From NCBI GenBank assembly GCA_028673005.1, contig CM054115.1, forward strand, positions 58,677,407 through 58,741,406: a stretch of DNA of 64,000 bases, written 5' to 3'. Position 1 is the stretch's first letter. Each line of letters begins with the position of its first letter. This DNA comes from Tanypteryx hageni (Eukaryota > Arthropoda > Insecta > Odonata > Petaluridae). The translations under genes were made by a program, and so were the position numbers. This document shows, one piece after another, positions 12,180 through 23,425 of this stretch. Below the pieces are notes generated by a model. It searched no databases, was not told where the DNA came from, and saw only the letters and a program-made list of their open reading frames with translations.

Positions 12180-12790
12180 TTTTCTATATGTAATACTATA
12201 TTTATAAATTCAAATATTCATTTTTGTATAAGTAATGGCCATATTTTTCGGGCTATAAGATGCACTTTTATTCTAGATAAATGACTCCCGAAGTCAGTCT
12301 TAATCACAGATAGAAATAATGCATGATGTCACCCTTTCGAAATGCTTTGGTGAACTAAAATACTTTTTTCCTGAAAAAATCTTCAAAAAAAATCAGGGAG
12401 CATCTTATAGCCCAAAAAATACGGTAATTTTTATATAATTTTTTGAGCAGTAGCTTACAAGAGCTTCACCATTTCTACCATGGTAATTGACCCATACCAG
12501 ACCATTTATGAGTTAAATGAAATATAATAAAGAAAACTGCTAAAATCTACTTGAAAACAGCCATTTGACCATTCATTCTAGAACCATGTAAAAGCAAATC
12601 ATGCCTTCATGTTTGCAAAAGCTTGACACTGTGTAAAAGTGAATGTGTTCGAGGAAGTTATATCTTATATCATACTGGCTTACAAATATTTCAAAATTTT
12701 CTTGCAAAGATCTAAAGAGTGATAGTATCACTAAATTAAATTCTATCAGCTTGATGGAAGCTACCAACAATGTAATTCCACAGCAATATG
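12180..12790 (+). repeat. Dispersed repeat C, copy 1 (second copy near 51.9-52.5 kb)
   Basis: Short blocks here recur in the same order at 51.9-52.5 kb: a TATTCATTTTTRTATAAG block (12214 and 51971), TAGCTTACAAG followed by TTCA (12453 and 52021), and a CAGACC/TTATGRGTTAAATGAAAT block (12498 and 52326). Both copies are heavily diverged. The first copy is interrupted by a 186-bp inverted-repeat MITE. I cannot assign the family. Confidence 0.45.
12239..12424. mobile_element. 186-bp MITE with CGGGCTATAAGATGC termini
   Basis: The left end reads CCATATTTTTCGGGCTATAAGATGC and the right end, inverted, CCGTATTTTTTGGGCTATAAGATGC (described in parts; the shared core is GGGCTATAAGATGC). TA or TAAT borders both sides, as for pogo/Tc1-type insertions. 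The interior is non-coding. The comparable site in the other copy of repeat C lacks it, which supports a mobile insertion. Confidence 0.65.
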
Positions 12791-13113
12791 ACTAATTTTT
12801 TTATACTTAATTGCACTCATAGAAACTTTTCCAAAAAATAGTTAATATAGACTATTGATAAACAATATATTTCACTACTGAAATACAAAATTATTACAAT
12901 TTAGCTATATGCTACAATTAATTTGGAATAGGTAGCCTTAGAATTCAAACAAAATTTTTTTCTTTTGGGGCATATGAATAACTGTTTAAACTGAAATATT
13001 TAAAGTTATATTTAATTAAAAAATGCAATTGACAAATATTTCTCTAAAGAAAAATGAAGAGATATGTATTCATTAAAAATATTTTGTAAAACATTAAAAA
13101 TAAAAAAACGTAC
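12791..13113. other. Intron sequence, nothing recognised
   Basis: AT-rich, immediately downstream (in gene direction) of the PLEKHM-like exon donor at 13113. No further exon recognised. Confidence 0.4.
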
Positions 13114-13330
13114 CTAGCCCCAGTGGTGAGTCTATATGTGACAGAGATTCAATGGCACTGACTGTATCACTATGGGCCAACAGTCGCATAACTGGCCAAT
13201 AGCCTGACTGCAAACGACGTAGTCCATGTAATAATGCTCTGTCAACCCACCTACAGAGACCCTGGACCACCCATGACTCTGCTCCAAGGGGCACAGGTGA
13301 TCCTGATGCTGAGAGAGCATGGTACTGCAC
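13114..13330 (-). CDS. PLEKHM1-like gene, exon 2 (RUN domain part)
   Basis: An internal exon of 217 nt read on the minus strand from an AG acceptor (AATAG before GTGCAG, 13331-13332) to a GTACG donor at 13113. It encodes 72 codons, including GLCRWVDRALLHGLRR, then YWPVMRLLAHSDTVSAIESL and HIDSPLGLG. The pattern of hydrophobic, HGL and W-P-x-x residues fits the RUN domain of PLEKHM1/PLEKHM3 proteins, where the next segment is typically RAWLRLALND. In vertebrates PLEKHM1 links Rab7/Arl8 and HOPS on late endosomes and lysosomes; that role here is inference. The phase fits exon 1 exactly (phase 0 in, phase 1 out). Other RUN proteins remain possible. Confidence 0.6.
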
Positions 13331-13857
13331 CTATTCCGAGTTTAACAATTATGAGTTAACCCGATAGAAATGACTTATCAAACGAAATTCATTTAAATGA
13401 AAGGGAATGTGCCACTTCCTTAGTCATCAACATGCAGGAAAATTAAAATATTTGCTAACTCAATACCAAAATATTTTAGGCTTTATTATAACGCAAAAAA
13501 TGATAAGATTATAACAATATTATTATTAGCTTCCCTTTTCAAATACGAGTTCTAGCGTCACCTCACTACAATCATTTCTGGGCAAAAACAAAATAGTTTG
13601 TCCTTTTCGAATGCTATCAACAAGCGAAATCACGAACTTATTGCGCTGACACTCTATTAGAGATATGCAAATTATTTCAGGGTATGACTCATACGTCACA
13701 ACAAAGCCATTTTTATTTTGAAGTCAGTCTCAACACCTAACACGCTGTTAAACGTAACACTTGTATTTAAACATCAATATTAATTCCATAAACAACTCTA
13801 ACATGGCCATAATTAGACAAATGACTAATTCCTCGGAGTGATCAACAAAAAACTCAC

Positions 13858-14016
13858 CAGTTTGACAGATTTTCCGATTTCATCTAAAATTCGCTCTTTT
13901 AAGCCATTCTTATCCTCGATGCAGTCCATCGCACTTTCTAATTTTCTCGACTGCTCTCGGAAAACATTACTCCAGTTTATTACTGAAGCCTTACATGATA
14001 AAATATATGAACTCAT
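13858..14016 (-). CDS. PLEKHM1-like gene, first coding exon
   Basis: The exon starts at ATG 14014-14016 and ends with CTG before a strong donor GTGAGT (13857 downward). It encodes 53 residues beginning MSSYILSCKASVINW and ending GLKERILDEIGKSVKL. The final helix aligns in character with the start of the RUN domain of PLEKHM1 (a conserved SVK-L-Q segment spans the exon 1/2 junction). A GTG codon three triplets upstream is in frame, but ATG is the plausible start. A Helitron begins about 345 bp upstream of this start, so promoter sequence is limited or partly transposon-derived. Splice borders and phase agreement with exon 2 give the main support. Confidence 0.6.
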
Positions 14017-14360
14017 CGTATCCACTAGAATCAGACGACATTTTGCTAGTTTAGTAAACTATGGACTATGGCGTGAATGCGCATATGAATCGATTAAAAA
14101 AAGAAAAACGTCATACAGACCCGGATTTTTAAAACATGTTACTTTTAGTTCTCTTTTTAAGTAACCCTTTTCCCGATATTTTCAATTTTATTTTTCAATC
14201 TTTTCAAAAATCATAGCATTTCCGCGTGAAATTATAATTAAAAATTGGTCAATAAAGAAACAAAATTAAATTAATTAATTGTAAATTATTTCTTAATACC
14301 ACATGTGGGATATTGTTCGAATTCACCAAGCGCTTCAACCATTACAAGTAGTATTCCCAA
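14017..14360. promoter_or_regulatory. Probable 5' UTR/promoter region of the PLEKHM1-like gene
   Basis: This 344-bp stretch lies between the first coding exon and the Helitron border. It is the only non-transposon sequence immediately upstream of the start codon. No clear TATA box or known operator is visible, so this call rests on position only. Confidence 0.3.
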
Positions 14361-14521
14361 TCTATTATAATAAAAGGCAGCATTTGTCTGCCTGTGTGTA
14401 TGTGGGGGCAGCATTTCTCGAAAACCAAGAAACTTATAGACTTAAAATTTGATACACATATTAATGAGACCTTGAGGTTGTGCATTTTGGGGGAGGGTGC
14501 CATACTAATCATACCCTACAG

Positions 14522-14644
14522 CAGGGTTTCCCAAACTGTCTGAAGTCACGGAACCCTTGGACTCTCATTCTTATTATTTAATGGAACATTGTGAAGCTTT
14601 TGCAGAACCCTTGGGTTCCACAGAACACAGTTTGGGAAACCCTG
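14522..14644. mobile_element. 123-bp hAT MITE
   Basis: Inverted termini CAGGGTTTCCCAAACTGT and ACAGTTTGGGAAACCCTG with 8-bp direct repeats CCCTACAG (14514-14521) and CCCTGCAG (14645-14652), one mismatch. CAGGG termini and 8-bp duplications are typical of hAT elements. No coding content; it needed transposase in trans. Confidence 0.8.
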
Positions 14645-14704
14645 CCCTGCAGCATTTCTCAAAAACCAAGAAACTTAGAGACTTAAAACTTGGTACCTAT
14701 AGTA

Positions 14705-15654
14705 GATGGTAGCTCGTAAACACTTTGGCTCCAAGTTGAACAGTTGTATAAAACTCCTTCAGCCAAAAATTGTAGGGTCCCTATGCATTTCGCCCACTAA
14801 GTGGGCATCTTCAGGGGAGAACCTGCCTTGGCAGTGAACAGAGTTCAACTGCGACGAAGTTAGAAGAAAAGTTTATAACGAAGACCGAAAAATATTTGAG
14901 GATCGAAAAGAATTTTGTGCGTCAAGTTCGGTCAATTTATATAAAGTTTTGTTAAAATCAGTATCTGTGTTCATGAGATTGTTTCTGTTTTTATAGATCT
15001 GCAGATTTTCTAAAGAGTTAAGTGAATGGTTGGCTGTCCCATATTAAACAGGGGCTTGAATAAAATTTTCAAACATAAGAATTGCACAATAACATACACG
15101 AACCCACATAGTTTGAAAAACTTACTGGATAGCACCAAGGACAGAACGGAGAATTTGAACAAATCCGGAATTTTATAAAATACAATGTTCACATTGCAAT
15201 TTAATGTACATAGGACAAACCAGACGAAAACTAATAACATGATTTAAAGAACACTTAGCCCATTACAAACAATCGTTTTGAGAAATCAAGCATAGCCACT
15301 CATATCCTTGAAACTGGACACAGTATACACATAGAGGACTTAACCTTGTTAACTTCAGCCAACCATTCACTTAACTCTTTAGAAAATCTGCAGATCTATA
15401 AAAACAGAAACAATCTCATGAACACAGATACTGATTTTAACAAAACTTTATATAAATTGACCGAACTTGACGCACAAAATTCTTTTCGATCCTCAAATAT
15501 TTTTCGGTCTTCGTTATAAACTTTTCTTCTAACTTCGTCGCAGTTGAACTCTGTTCACTGCCAAGGCAGGTTCTCCCCTGAAGATGCCCACTTAGTGAGC
15601 GAAATGCATAGGGCTTACCCTACAATTTTTGGCTGAAGGAGTTTTATACAACTG
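14705..15654 (+). mobile_element. Penelope-like element, short copy with ~300-bp inverted arms
   Basis: A perfect 15-bp direct repeat TTGGTACCTATAGTA (14690-14704 and 15655-15669) flanks the insertion. Inside, 14739-15036 and 15356-15656 are near-identical inverted copies (~300 nt; the outermost bases reach into the flank). The plus-oriented right arm holds the C-terminal coding end and 3' UTR; the left arm is its inverted copy, an arrangement known for Penelope-like elements. Each arm carries a hammerhead-like core, CTGAAGA, a stem with TTA loop, then GAAA (15589-15620, and inverted at 14789-14815). Between the arms lies a GIY-YIG remnant. Confidence 0.75.
15160..15500 (+). pseudogene. Penelope GIY-YIG endonuclease remnant
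   Basis: One frame reads FYKIQCSHCNLMYIGQTRRK (15171-15230), the GIY-YIG core with its Cys pair, followed by a stop where the catalytic-region Arg is expected and then FKEHLAHYKQSF. After a frameshift, the end of the domain continues as SSIATHILETGHSIH and a basic tail. GIY-YIG endonucleases nick the target for Penelope-like reverse transcriptases. The reverse transcriptase part is absent. Confidence 0.75.
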
Positions 15655-15973
15655 TTGGTACCTATAGTAAAAAGACCTTGTGGATGTGCAACTCTAGACC
15701 AGAATTTTGATTTTTTGAGAAGGGGTGTGCCATACAAATCATACCCTGACTAGAGGCCCATGTTAATTTTTTGTAAAGATACACAACTTATTTTCAATAT
15801 TATTAGCAAAATATCAAATTTAAATCTATATTAAATTTGTTCATACCAATTAAGTGGGAATATTGGTCACTTATCTTGAGAGTAACTTGATTTTGAATGA
15901 AAATATTAGTGAGTGAAATGAGCATGAAAAATTCAAAACTGAAATCCTGGGGCAAAGCCCAAGTAATTAGCTA

Positions 15974-16938
15974 GTTACCAATAGTAATATTATTTGGGCT
16001 TAGTTGTTACCTCTTTGGATTTGACTTGGAGTCACTGGGTTTTGGCAGTTGTCTCCAGGTCAATGGTGAAATTCTTCGGATTAACACAAAGATTTTTGAA
16101 TTTGGTATTCCATATTATGAATAATTTTTATTTAATTTTTAGAACATGTTTCTCATTTGCTTATGGCAATACCATGCAATTAATCTAGGAGTAATACATG
16201 AAAACTAGAGTTACCACCTCTTCGGATTTAATACTGAGTTTTGTGGTTTTGGTTAGTAATTTCCAAGTTCAAGAATTTGACATTGTTTCTCTTTTAGAAA
16301 AATCGTAAGAAATATTAGACATTGAAAATTTGATTTATTTTCTAATTTTCCATTGGAAAGTTTCAAATGATGATTTTCAGAACAACTTTTTGTAAACCAT
16401 TCAATTATGATTCTTGGTATTTGATACAATGGTAGCACCACAATATCATTCAAAAATCAAATCCTAAGAATCCTCTAAATATAATTGTCATAAGTAGACA
16501 ATGGACTTATCAAAAAAGAAATGTTTGTAGAAATTATTTCAGTTCTGTTTTTATAGATTAATATACAAGTGAACTCTGAAATAGTTCCTTTTGGAGATTC
16601 ATCTGATGGCAGATTTCCTTTTCAATTGCTATTAATTAAAAATTTTTATTACTGGGTTAGTATAAGAAAAATGACTTTTTGATTTTTACCTTGTAAATGC
16701 GCAATTTAGAGTGAGCATTTTGATGTTTTTTTTTAAATGATGAGTATCAAACTGGTTTCTGAATACCCATATGTGTCATTAACGATTAATAATCTGATAG
16801 TTCCAGGTTTGAAACTGATCCTCAGGTTTAAAACTCATTCTCCAGGATTTTTAACGAATCCTCCAGGTCACAATGATTTAGTGGTAGTAACACTATTTGT
16901 AGGTAAAGAAAATCTAATTTTCCAACATATTTGGTAAT
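15974..16938. other. Intergenic stretch, no gene recognised
   Basis: Between the Helitron and the large hAT. It contains two related short blocks (ACCTCTTYGGATTT at ~16010 and ~16215) suggesting an old local duplication, and three CTCCAGG-type repeats near 16803-16867. No exon or element end can be supported. Confidence 0.35.
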
Positions 16939-19900
16939 CAGGGGTGCACACATAGGGGAGGTCCACTGGGTCTGGACCCCCCCATAGGGGCATATTTTAT
17001 CCTGAGATGAGGGTGAAGGCAAGATGTTTAAAGTGTTCTCAAGAATGCTATTGCTCCAGGAATGAGTGCGTGAATATGGGGAAGACGGTAAGAGAGAAGG
17101 AAGGGAGAAGGGAAAGTTCCATTTCCAAGAAAATATCGGTGGCAAGTGTTTCAAGTGCCCATTGGTCAAGACAAAATCTTCTTGCTGAAAATATCCTATT
17201 TCCATGAGAAGGGGTTTCAGTTGAGAAACGGTCATCCCTTCCTGGGTTTTACGTTCTCCGTTTGGTCTTTTGGAGACTTCCTGGATCCCTGCTGTGTGGG
17301 AGGAGGTCCAGGCAACCAGGAGAATGGCAATTTGTGTAAAATATCTTATTTCCACTAAAAAGGGGATGAAAAACTGCAGCTGAGACTCTCAAAAGAATAC
17401 AATTGGAGTCACCAATTTGGAGAAGTTGGTTAGTTGGAAAAGAAGTCTCGATGAGTGAGGAAGTGTAGTGATGAGTGTATCTCTTACTGTGGAAAAGTAC
17501 ATTTTTCGCTACAAATCCCGAACATCAACAAATCGGGTACTTTTCTAATTAGATAATTTGCTGCTGTTACGGAGAGTACCGGCACTTATTTTTATCCAAG
17601 TAAAGCACTGCTTATAGACGTAAGATAGGCTACTCGCATTCTAGTGCAAATGAAAAAGTGAGAAACTGTCCTTTAAAAACTCTTTGGTTTACCCCTTACA
17701 TAGATAAATATGAGTAGTAAAAGAAAACAAATTTCAATATTATCATTTGTGAAGAAGTCGCGAGGAAATGTGCATAGTGAACAAAAAGATGGTGAGAAAA
17801 TTAATTTCAGCGAACATAGTGACCTCATCGATAGTGCATCATTGCAAGAAAAAGAGCCGTGTTCGTCGTTCGCACTGGTTACTGGATGTACTACGGAGAC
17901 AGATGCGGACAATAAAGGTAACCCTAATGATATAGCAAACTTTTTGAAATCGAAAGAATATTGTTCTGGTAAGAAACTCCTGGAAGTTTTTAATAGTTTA
18001 TGGTCACCAGATGCTAAATATAAATTTCCTGTCAAGAATATTAAAGGCAAAAATTTAAGGTGCCAAGAACATTGGCTTGAAAAATGGCATTGGGTATGTT
18101 ATTCGGAATTAGTATTGTGTGCTATTTTCTCCATTTAGAGTAGAAGTGCACAGGGAGCAAAATCTGGGTAAATTTGTTTCAGAAGCTTTCAACAAATGGA
18201 ATATTATTAGAATATTTTGAGAAGCATGGCAAATTGTCATATCATACACGAAGCTTGGAAATATTTTACAAATTAAAGAAAGTTAATGAGAAAAAAGTGC
18301 TCCCGATTGATTTGATTTTAGATAAAAACAAAGCAGCGGAAGTAGCAAAAAACAGGGAAATACTTAACTCAATAATAAAAACTGTCCTATTTTGCGGGAA
18401 GCAGGGGATTCCCTTACGAGGACATTTAGATTATGGCCCTTTAAATGTCAAAGAAACCCCTGAAAAAAATGAGGGAAATTTTAGAGCATTACTTAGAATG
18501 CGTGTGGAAGCAGGAGACGAAATTTTAAGGAATCATTTTAAAAGTTGTGGAAGAAATTCCTACGTTAGCTGGAGAACACAAAATGAAATCATTTCTTCCA
18601 TAAATGATATAATTTTAAGGGATATTGCAAATCGCATCAATAAGAGTAAGTGTTTCAGTATAATAGCAGATGAAACTACTGATGTTGCTGGGATAGAACA
18701 GTTTGCTCTTGCTGCTCGATTCATTGAAAATGATACTGTCCAAGAACAGTTTATACAATTTATACTGGTTGTCAGTAGAACAGGACAAAGTCTTGCCACA
18801 CATTTGATAGATTATTTGCAATATTTCAAAATTAATTTAAATTTTCTCAAAGGCCAAGGATATGATGGGGCTAGTGAAATGAGTGGACAGTTCTAAGGAG
18901 TTCAAACTCATATTAAAAAACACTTCCCCTCTGCATTATATGTGCATTGTAGCTCACACAGTTTAAACCTAGTGATTTCAGATTCTTCTAATTTACCCAA
19001 TATCAGAAACTGTGTGGGAATAGTGGGTAAAATCTATAATTTTTTTCACACTCCATTGAGGCAAAATGTTTTAATAAGAAATATTGAAAAACACTGTCTT
19101 CTTTCTAGAAAACGAAAATTAGTTCAAATGTGTGGCACGTGATAGATTGAAAGACATGATTCGATACTAGTTATGGTTGAATTATTTAATGCTATACAAG
19201 CATCACTGAATGAAATGACAGAGTGGAATGATAATGATGTTTCTGTTCAAGCTTCTATTTTAAATGTATCGATTTCTAAAGCTGATTTCATCATTTCTTT
19301 GCTGACTATAAATAAGGTATTTGCTCTTACGAAAAGGTTGAGTGAATATTTACAAACAGTTAATATTGATTTGAAGAAGGCAATGAGCTATGCTGACTCG
19401 GTCATTGAAGGATTTGAAAGTTTAAACATTAATTCTGAATCAGTTTTCAAAGAGATTTTTGAAATGGCCATAAAGCTTCTGGAATTTGTAAGAGGTGAGG
19501 AAGAAATTAAAATTCCAAGATGTCCCACGAAGCTATCAGTGTTCTGCAACAATATTCCAGCTAAATCCCCTGTGGAGTACTACAGACAGGCTATATTCTT
19601 ACCCTTTCTAAACAATGTAATAAGTCGAATAAAACAAAGACTTGAAAAACAATAACATTTTAGCTAAATTTGGATGCTTACTGTCTCAAAATTACGATGA
19701 TGAAACGGAAAGTGATTTTCTCACTTTAGCAGAATTTTATTCGAACAGTGATGATCTTTTTTGCGACAATAAGGAAAGCATGCTTGGTGAACTAAACTAT
19801 GGAAACATTTTATACGGAACAAGGAATTATTTTCTGCTATTGAAGGGTTCATTTATTGTGACAGAGAGTTGTATCCTCGTATCAAACTGCTTCTACAAAT

Positions 19901-20975
19901 ACTATGTACACTTCCCATTAGCACCTGTACCAGCGAAAGATCATTCTCTACTTTGAGGATGCTAGAAACTTATCTAAGAAACACCATGAAAAGTGAAAGA
20001 CTTAATGGTCTTGCATTATTAAATATCAACAGTTTACAGGTGTCTCCAGAAGATGTTTTGGATGAATTAAGCAAGAAACCGAGACGATTGGATTTTACCA
20101 TTTGAGATAAGAAATGTTATTTTTAATCAAGTGCAGTAAGGCCTCCAAAGGCGAACCACCTCTCAAAGTGACTCCTATTTAGTGGAACAGTTTCAAGAGT
20201 GCAATTATTTTCTCTGAGATGACTACTCTGACCTGTCCCCTCTAATCTGATCACCGTCTTCCCAGATCAGCAGATTCTAGTAGTTAACCTGACCACTGTG
20301 TCCCATTAAATGACTTTTCTGTTTTCTTTCATTTGTAATTTTGAATATTATCAAACACAGTTAATAATTGCAAGATTATTTTTCATTTTAAAGGGTAATG
20401 TAGATTTTATATAAAACAATTAAAAATTAGATTATTAGAAATCGAATGTTTTGAATATATTTTCTTCTTATGTCCCTGATTTTCAGTAAATTTAAATGAC
20501 AAGGGAAAAACGACGTAAACCACTCCTAAGAATCATATTTTGTGTATTCCTCTGAAAATACTGGTATTTAAAAAAAATTAAGCGCATGACCAAGACGATT
20601 CGATTACGCTATTTGGGAAACAAAATGGGACTTTGAAATAAAATCAAATTGTATATTTGGTTTGTTATTTATGTTATTTTTGCTTATATTTTCGAAGTTA
20701 AAATATAGCGTTGAAATATGTCTACTTCTGCTGATAACCCTGGATCTTTAGTCTATATTTCACTGTAATAATATACCTACTCAGAAAATTTTAGATATTA
20801 TTATTTAGATATTATTTATTCTAATTGTGTGTTTTACAGTAATAATGTACTATTTAGAAAGGGAATTAATTTTTAAATGCAAGTAGTTGGGTAAATAAAA
20901 TAAATAATAAAGGGTAACCTTTATGCCTGCCAAATACATCGGACCCCCCTAGAAAAAAGTCTGTGTGTGCCACTG
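16939..20975 (+). mobile_element. Autonomous-size hAT element with perfect 8-bp duplication
   Basis: Ends CAGGGGTGCACACA (left) and, inverted, CAGTGGCACACACAG (right) are flanked by identical 8-bp repeats TTGGTAAT at 16931-16938 and 20976-20983. The 4,037-bp body encodes a hAT transposase on the plus strand. The exact duplication suggests a relatively late insertion, although the coding region already has several frameshifts and stops. A 360-bp internal block (17150-17360) contains diverged repeats around AAAATATCYTATTTCCA. Confidence 0.85.
17710..20105 (+). pseudogene. hAT transposase relic (DUF4371/ZMYM-type)
   Basis: The N-terminus (17710) has SNLKRKQ-type basic residues, then the TTF-like zinc-finger region with KYKFPVKN and a KDRTFSPFRV-like stretch near 18110. 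The central RNase-H-like domain shows IIADETTDVAG (first catalytic Asp, 18664), KGQGYDGASEMSG (second, 18850), and HCSSHSLNL (18945). The C-terminal hAT dimerisation segment is at 19860-20100: CTLPISTCTSERSFSTLR, MKSERLNGLALL. Breaks occur near 18135, 18894, 19140 and 19655. The domain order and spacing fit the hAT group with DUF4371 and the 52-kDa-repressor-like C-terminus. The protein acted on the element's own ends. Confidence 0.85.
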
Positions 20976-21009
20976 TTGGTAATTACTTCATTACATTTTA
21001 GTCAATAAC

Positions 21010-21085
21010 TTGCTTTCAGCCTTGGTAGACGAGTGGTTCGAGTATCTGCCGATGGATACTAAGGTTGCGGGTTCAAATCCCAGCT
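21010..21085 (+). repeat. tRNA-like SINE head or tRNA pseudogene
   Basis: TGGTAGACGAGTGGTTCGAG fits box A and GGTTCAAATCC fits box B, 45 nt apart, reminiscent of a Leu/Ser-type tRNA. The acceptor stem does not pair and no CCA-compatible end exists, so it is not a working tRNA gene. Confidence 0.5.
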
Positions 21086-22201
21086 ATTTCTTGAAAATAG
21101 GAAATATTACCTCACAATTACATTTAATTGCACTTTTAAATTTCATATATCTGAAAATATAATATTTTTGTTAGAGTTTAAAAATCTCTGAATTCAGGTC
21201 CAAAATATCAGGGTTAGAACTCAATGCAAGATGGTAACTCTATTTGGGCTATATTTTATTTTCAATAGATAAAAAAATTCATTAATTTGAAAAATTTATT
21301 AAACCTGGCATCACAACTTCTTTTTAACCAACTCTAATTCATGTGTTTCTGACAGGTTAATACTTACAACAAGAAATTATTTATTTTCTTCACATGATTT
21401 AAATTAGAATAGATGTTAATTTTTATTTGTATTAAGAATAATTCAAATTGCAATATGAATGAAACATTGGAACCTATCTATATATATGAACAATTACTTA
21501 TCACCAGGATATCCTTAAACCATCCACATTAGCTAAAAATTCAGTTTTGAATCTGGAAATATGCAAATTTTTCACATCTTTAACAATGAGAAATGAGCTG
21601 ATCAGAGCGAAAGCAGTATAGGTCAAACTGACAGGCAAAATGAAAGAAAATGTAAACAAAACCCAATTCATATTTACATTAACATGAAATAAAAATTTGG
21701 ATTTTTCTGAGTACAGTTTTGTAGATTACATTGCTGTGCATAATAAACTGATTTTTCTATTGAACTAAACTAAACCTTCCATATCTCAAAGCTAAAAGAA
21801 ATTGACTTTTACCACTTAAGCTCTGACTGGCTCAAGTGTATGTACACTTATCCCTCGTTTATCATGATATATATGTTCCTGAAAACATAAACACGTTCCC
21901 CATTAGCTGAATGGAACAGCAAATAAATGTGACATTAATTTTTACTTACAAAGGAGTTTTCACGTACAACATACTTTGGTGTTTTACACTGATCTGCAAT
22001 TGAGATAAAGGAGAGAAATTAAGGAAGTGCATGGGTGTTTATTCAGTAAAAAACGAGATCTATGAACTACTCAGGGATTACATACAAAAACGTTTTCTTA
22101 AAAAAATTAAGGTTGCATAATCTATGAGAAAAACCACACTAAATGGAGATGCTAAAGAAAAAATTGACAAAATATGAAAGCTGCATTAAAATGAAAATAG
22201 G
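21086..22201. other. AT-rich intergenic stretch with possible Tigger-type relic
   Basis: No coding sequence recognised. The block starting near 21845 (ACTTATCCCTCGTTTATCAT, then GTTCCTGAAAAC) resembles the start of Tigger-type MITEs, but I found no matching right end. Confidence 0.35.
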
Positions 22202-22998
22202 CTAGTTTTTGCAGGCACCATTAGTGGTATTTAATTGTTGCATGACAGATGCCATTTAATGAGATACGAGTATAAATTCATTTAAGTTCTCACATAAACT
22301 GGAAGTTCTAATTGACAGATGCAGTTTAAAATCACAATTGGGCAATAAAAATTTTAATAAGGATATGCAATAGAATTTAATATAAAACTTATAATCACTT
22401 TTAGATGTAGTATCTTAATTCCATTTTTATAATTTGTTCAGTTAAACCTTATTATCAGTGGTTGAGGACGTAAATTCACAAAATATTTTTTGTTTTCCAT
22501 TTAATCCAATACAATGTATGTGATATCACTATATCAGCAACAATGGAGTTACCTTGACGACGGAAGATTTTTGTCAAAAAACAAAATTTTTGTATTGAAA
22601 ACAAATCTGTGCATTGGATCGAAGCATATTTGAAAATTGATGTTAGGAAAATTAATTTTTTATTCTTTTAGGCATTCCTTCATTCAAGTCCAAAGGTTGT
22701 ACGATTATTTTAAGTAGGTAATTTTAAAATGCAAACCAAAATACTATGCACCCATATCTGTTTTTCGAATGGAGGAATTAAACGGTCCTGGAATCGAAAT
22801 TGGGCCTTTATTTCATATGGTGATTATTATTCATAAGCCTCTTTAGGTGTCTGTATTTAAAACAGAAAGAATGATCAAAATTTACTGAGCCATTCTTGAG
22901 TTACAAAGCATTCATTGGGAAATTTCTCTTTGTCACTGTCTGTGCCAGAATTCTCAATGATGAGGTCCTCCACAAACTACGACTTTAATATATAGAGA
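22202..22998 (-). mobile_element. Possible non-autonomous Helitron
   Basis: On the minus strand it would start TCTCTATATATTAAAG after an A, with CACAGACAGTGACAAAG nearby, and end with GGTGCCTGCAAAAACTAG. A related piece with the same block TTCTTTTAGGCATT...GTACGAT occurs at 29036-29100 and another block recurs at 28100-28230. The 3' flank is C rather than the expected T and there is no clean hairpin, so the borders are tentative. Confidence 0.4.
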
Positions 22999-23086
22999 TA
23001 TTTCAATTTTCCAATATCTGCAATATTCATAAGTGAGAATTTTTTAAGTTTTAATAAAAGACATGAACATGAACAAAGCATCTGAA

Positions 23087-23092
23087 TTTATT
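23087..23092 (-). terminator. Candidate poly(A) signal of the long minus-strand gene
   Basis: AATAAA on the minus strand, about 170 nt beyond the stop codon at 23259. Position is suitable, but the region is AT-rich and other AATAAA-like sites exist. Confidence 0.35.
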
Positions 23093-23258
23093 GATATAAC
23101 TAATACACAAAAAACAAAATTCAATAAAATAAAGATTAAATATTGTAAAAATATTGTTTTTCACAAAAAACATTTAACCTGGGTGAATAACTTTTAAAAT
23201 CAATAATTCACCATTTAAATGATGAATACATTAAAACGAATAAACTATAACATATGAA

Positions 23259-23425
23259 TTAAAATAATTTGAACATAGTAGGTGTTTTTGATTTGGTATC
23301 AAAAGAAAAATTAAACACTTCACTTTGTTTTCTTTCTTTTCCTTCAGTATTTGGAGAGCTTGAACTGCCAAAGAGAGCTGAAGCAGATGACTGTTGAGGA
23401 TGTCCAGCGAATGCATAGTTGAAAT
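23259..23425 (-). CDS. Long gene, terminal coding exon
   Basis: Follows acceptor CTCAACTAG at 23426-23427 and enters at phase 1, completing an Asp codon with exon 35914-36087. It encodes [12 protein letters not shown], then [13 protein letters not shown], a basic GKERKQ stretch and [19 protein letters not shown] followed by TAA at 23259-23261. The terminal aromatic motifs resemble the Phe-rich end of vertebrate SIX6OS1. Phase, acceptor and absence of internal stops support it. Confidence 0.65.

Larger units (their letters stand above)
14361..15973 (+). mobile_element. Non-autonomous Helitron carrying two later insertions
   Basis: The left end begins TCTATTATAATAAAAGGC after an A, followed by a TTTGTCTGCCTGTGTG stretch; the right end has the hairpin GGGCAAAGCCC and terminates CTAG before a T. 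TC...CTAG termini, A|T insertion and a subterminal hairpin are the Helitron hallmarks. No Rep/helicase reading frame is inside. The body contains a ~115-bp tandem duplication (CAGCATTTCTCRAAAACC units at 14413 and 14651), one unit being split by a Penelope-like element and the junction holding a hAT MITE. Confidence 0.7.

Noticed and set aside
21010..21085. Functional tRNA (Leu/Ser type)
   Set aside because: Boxes A and B are present but acceptor stem and 3' end do not pair.
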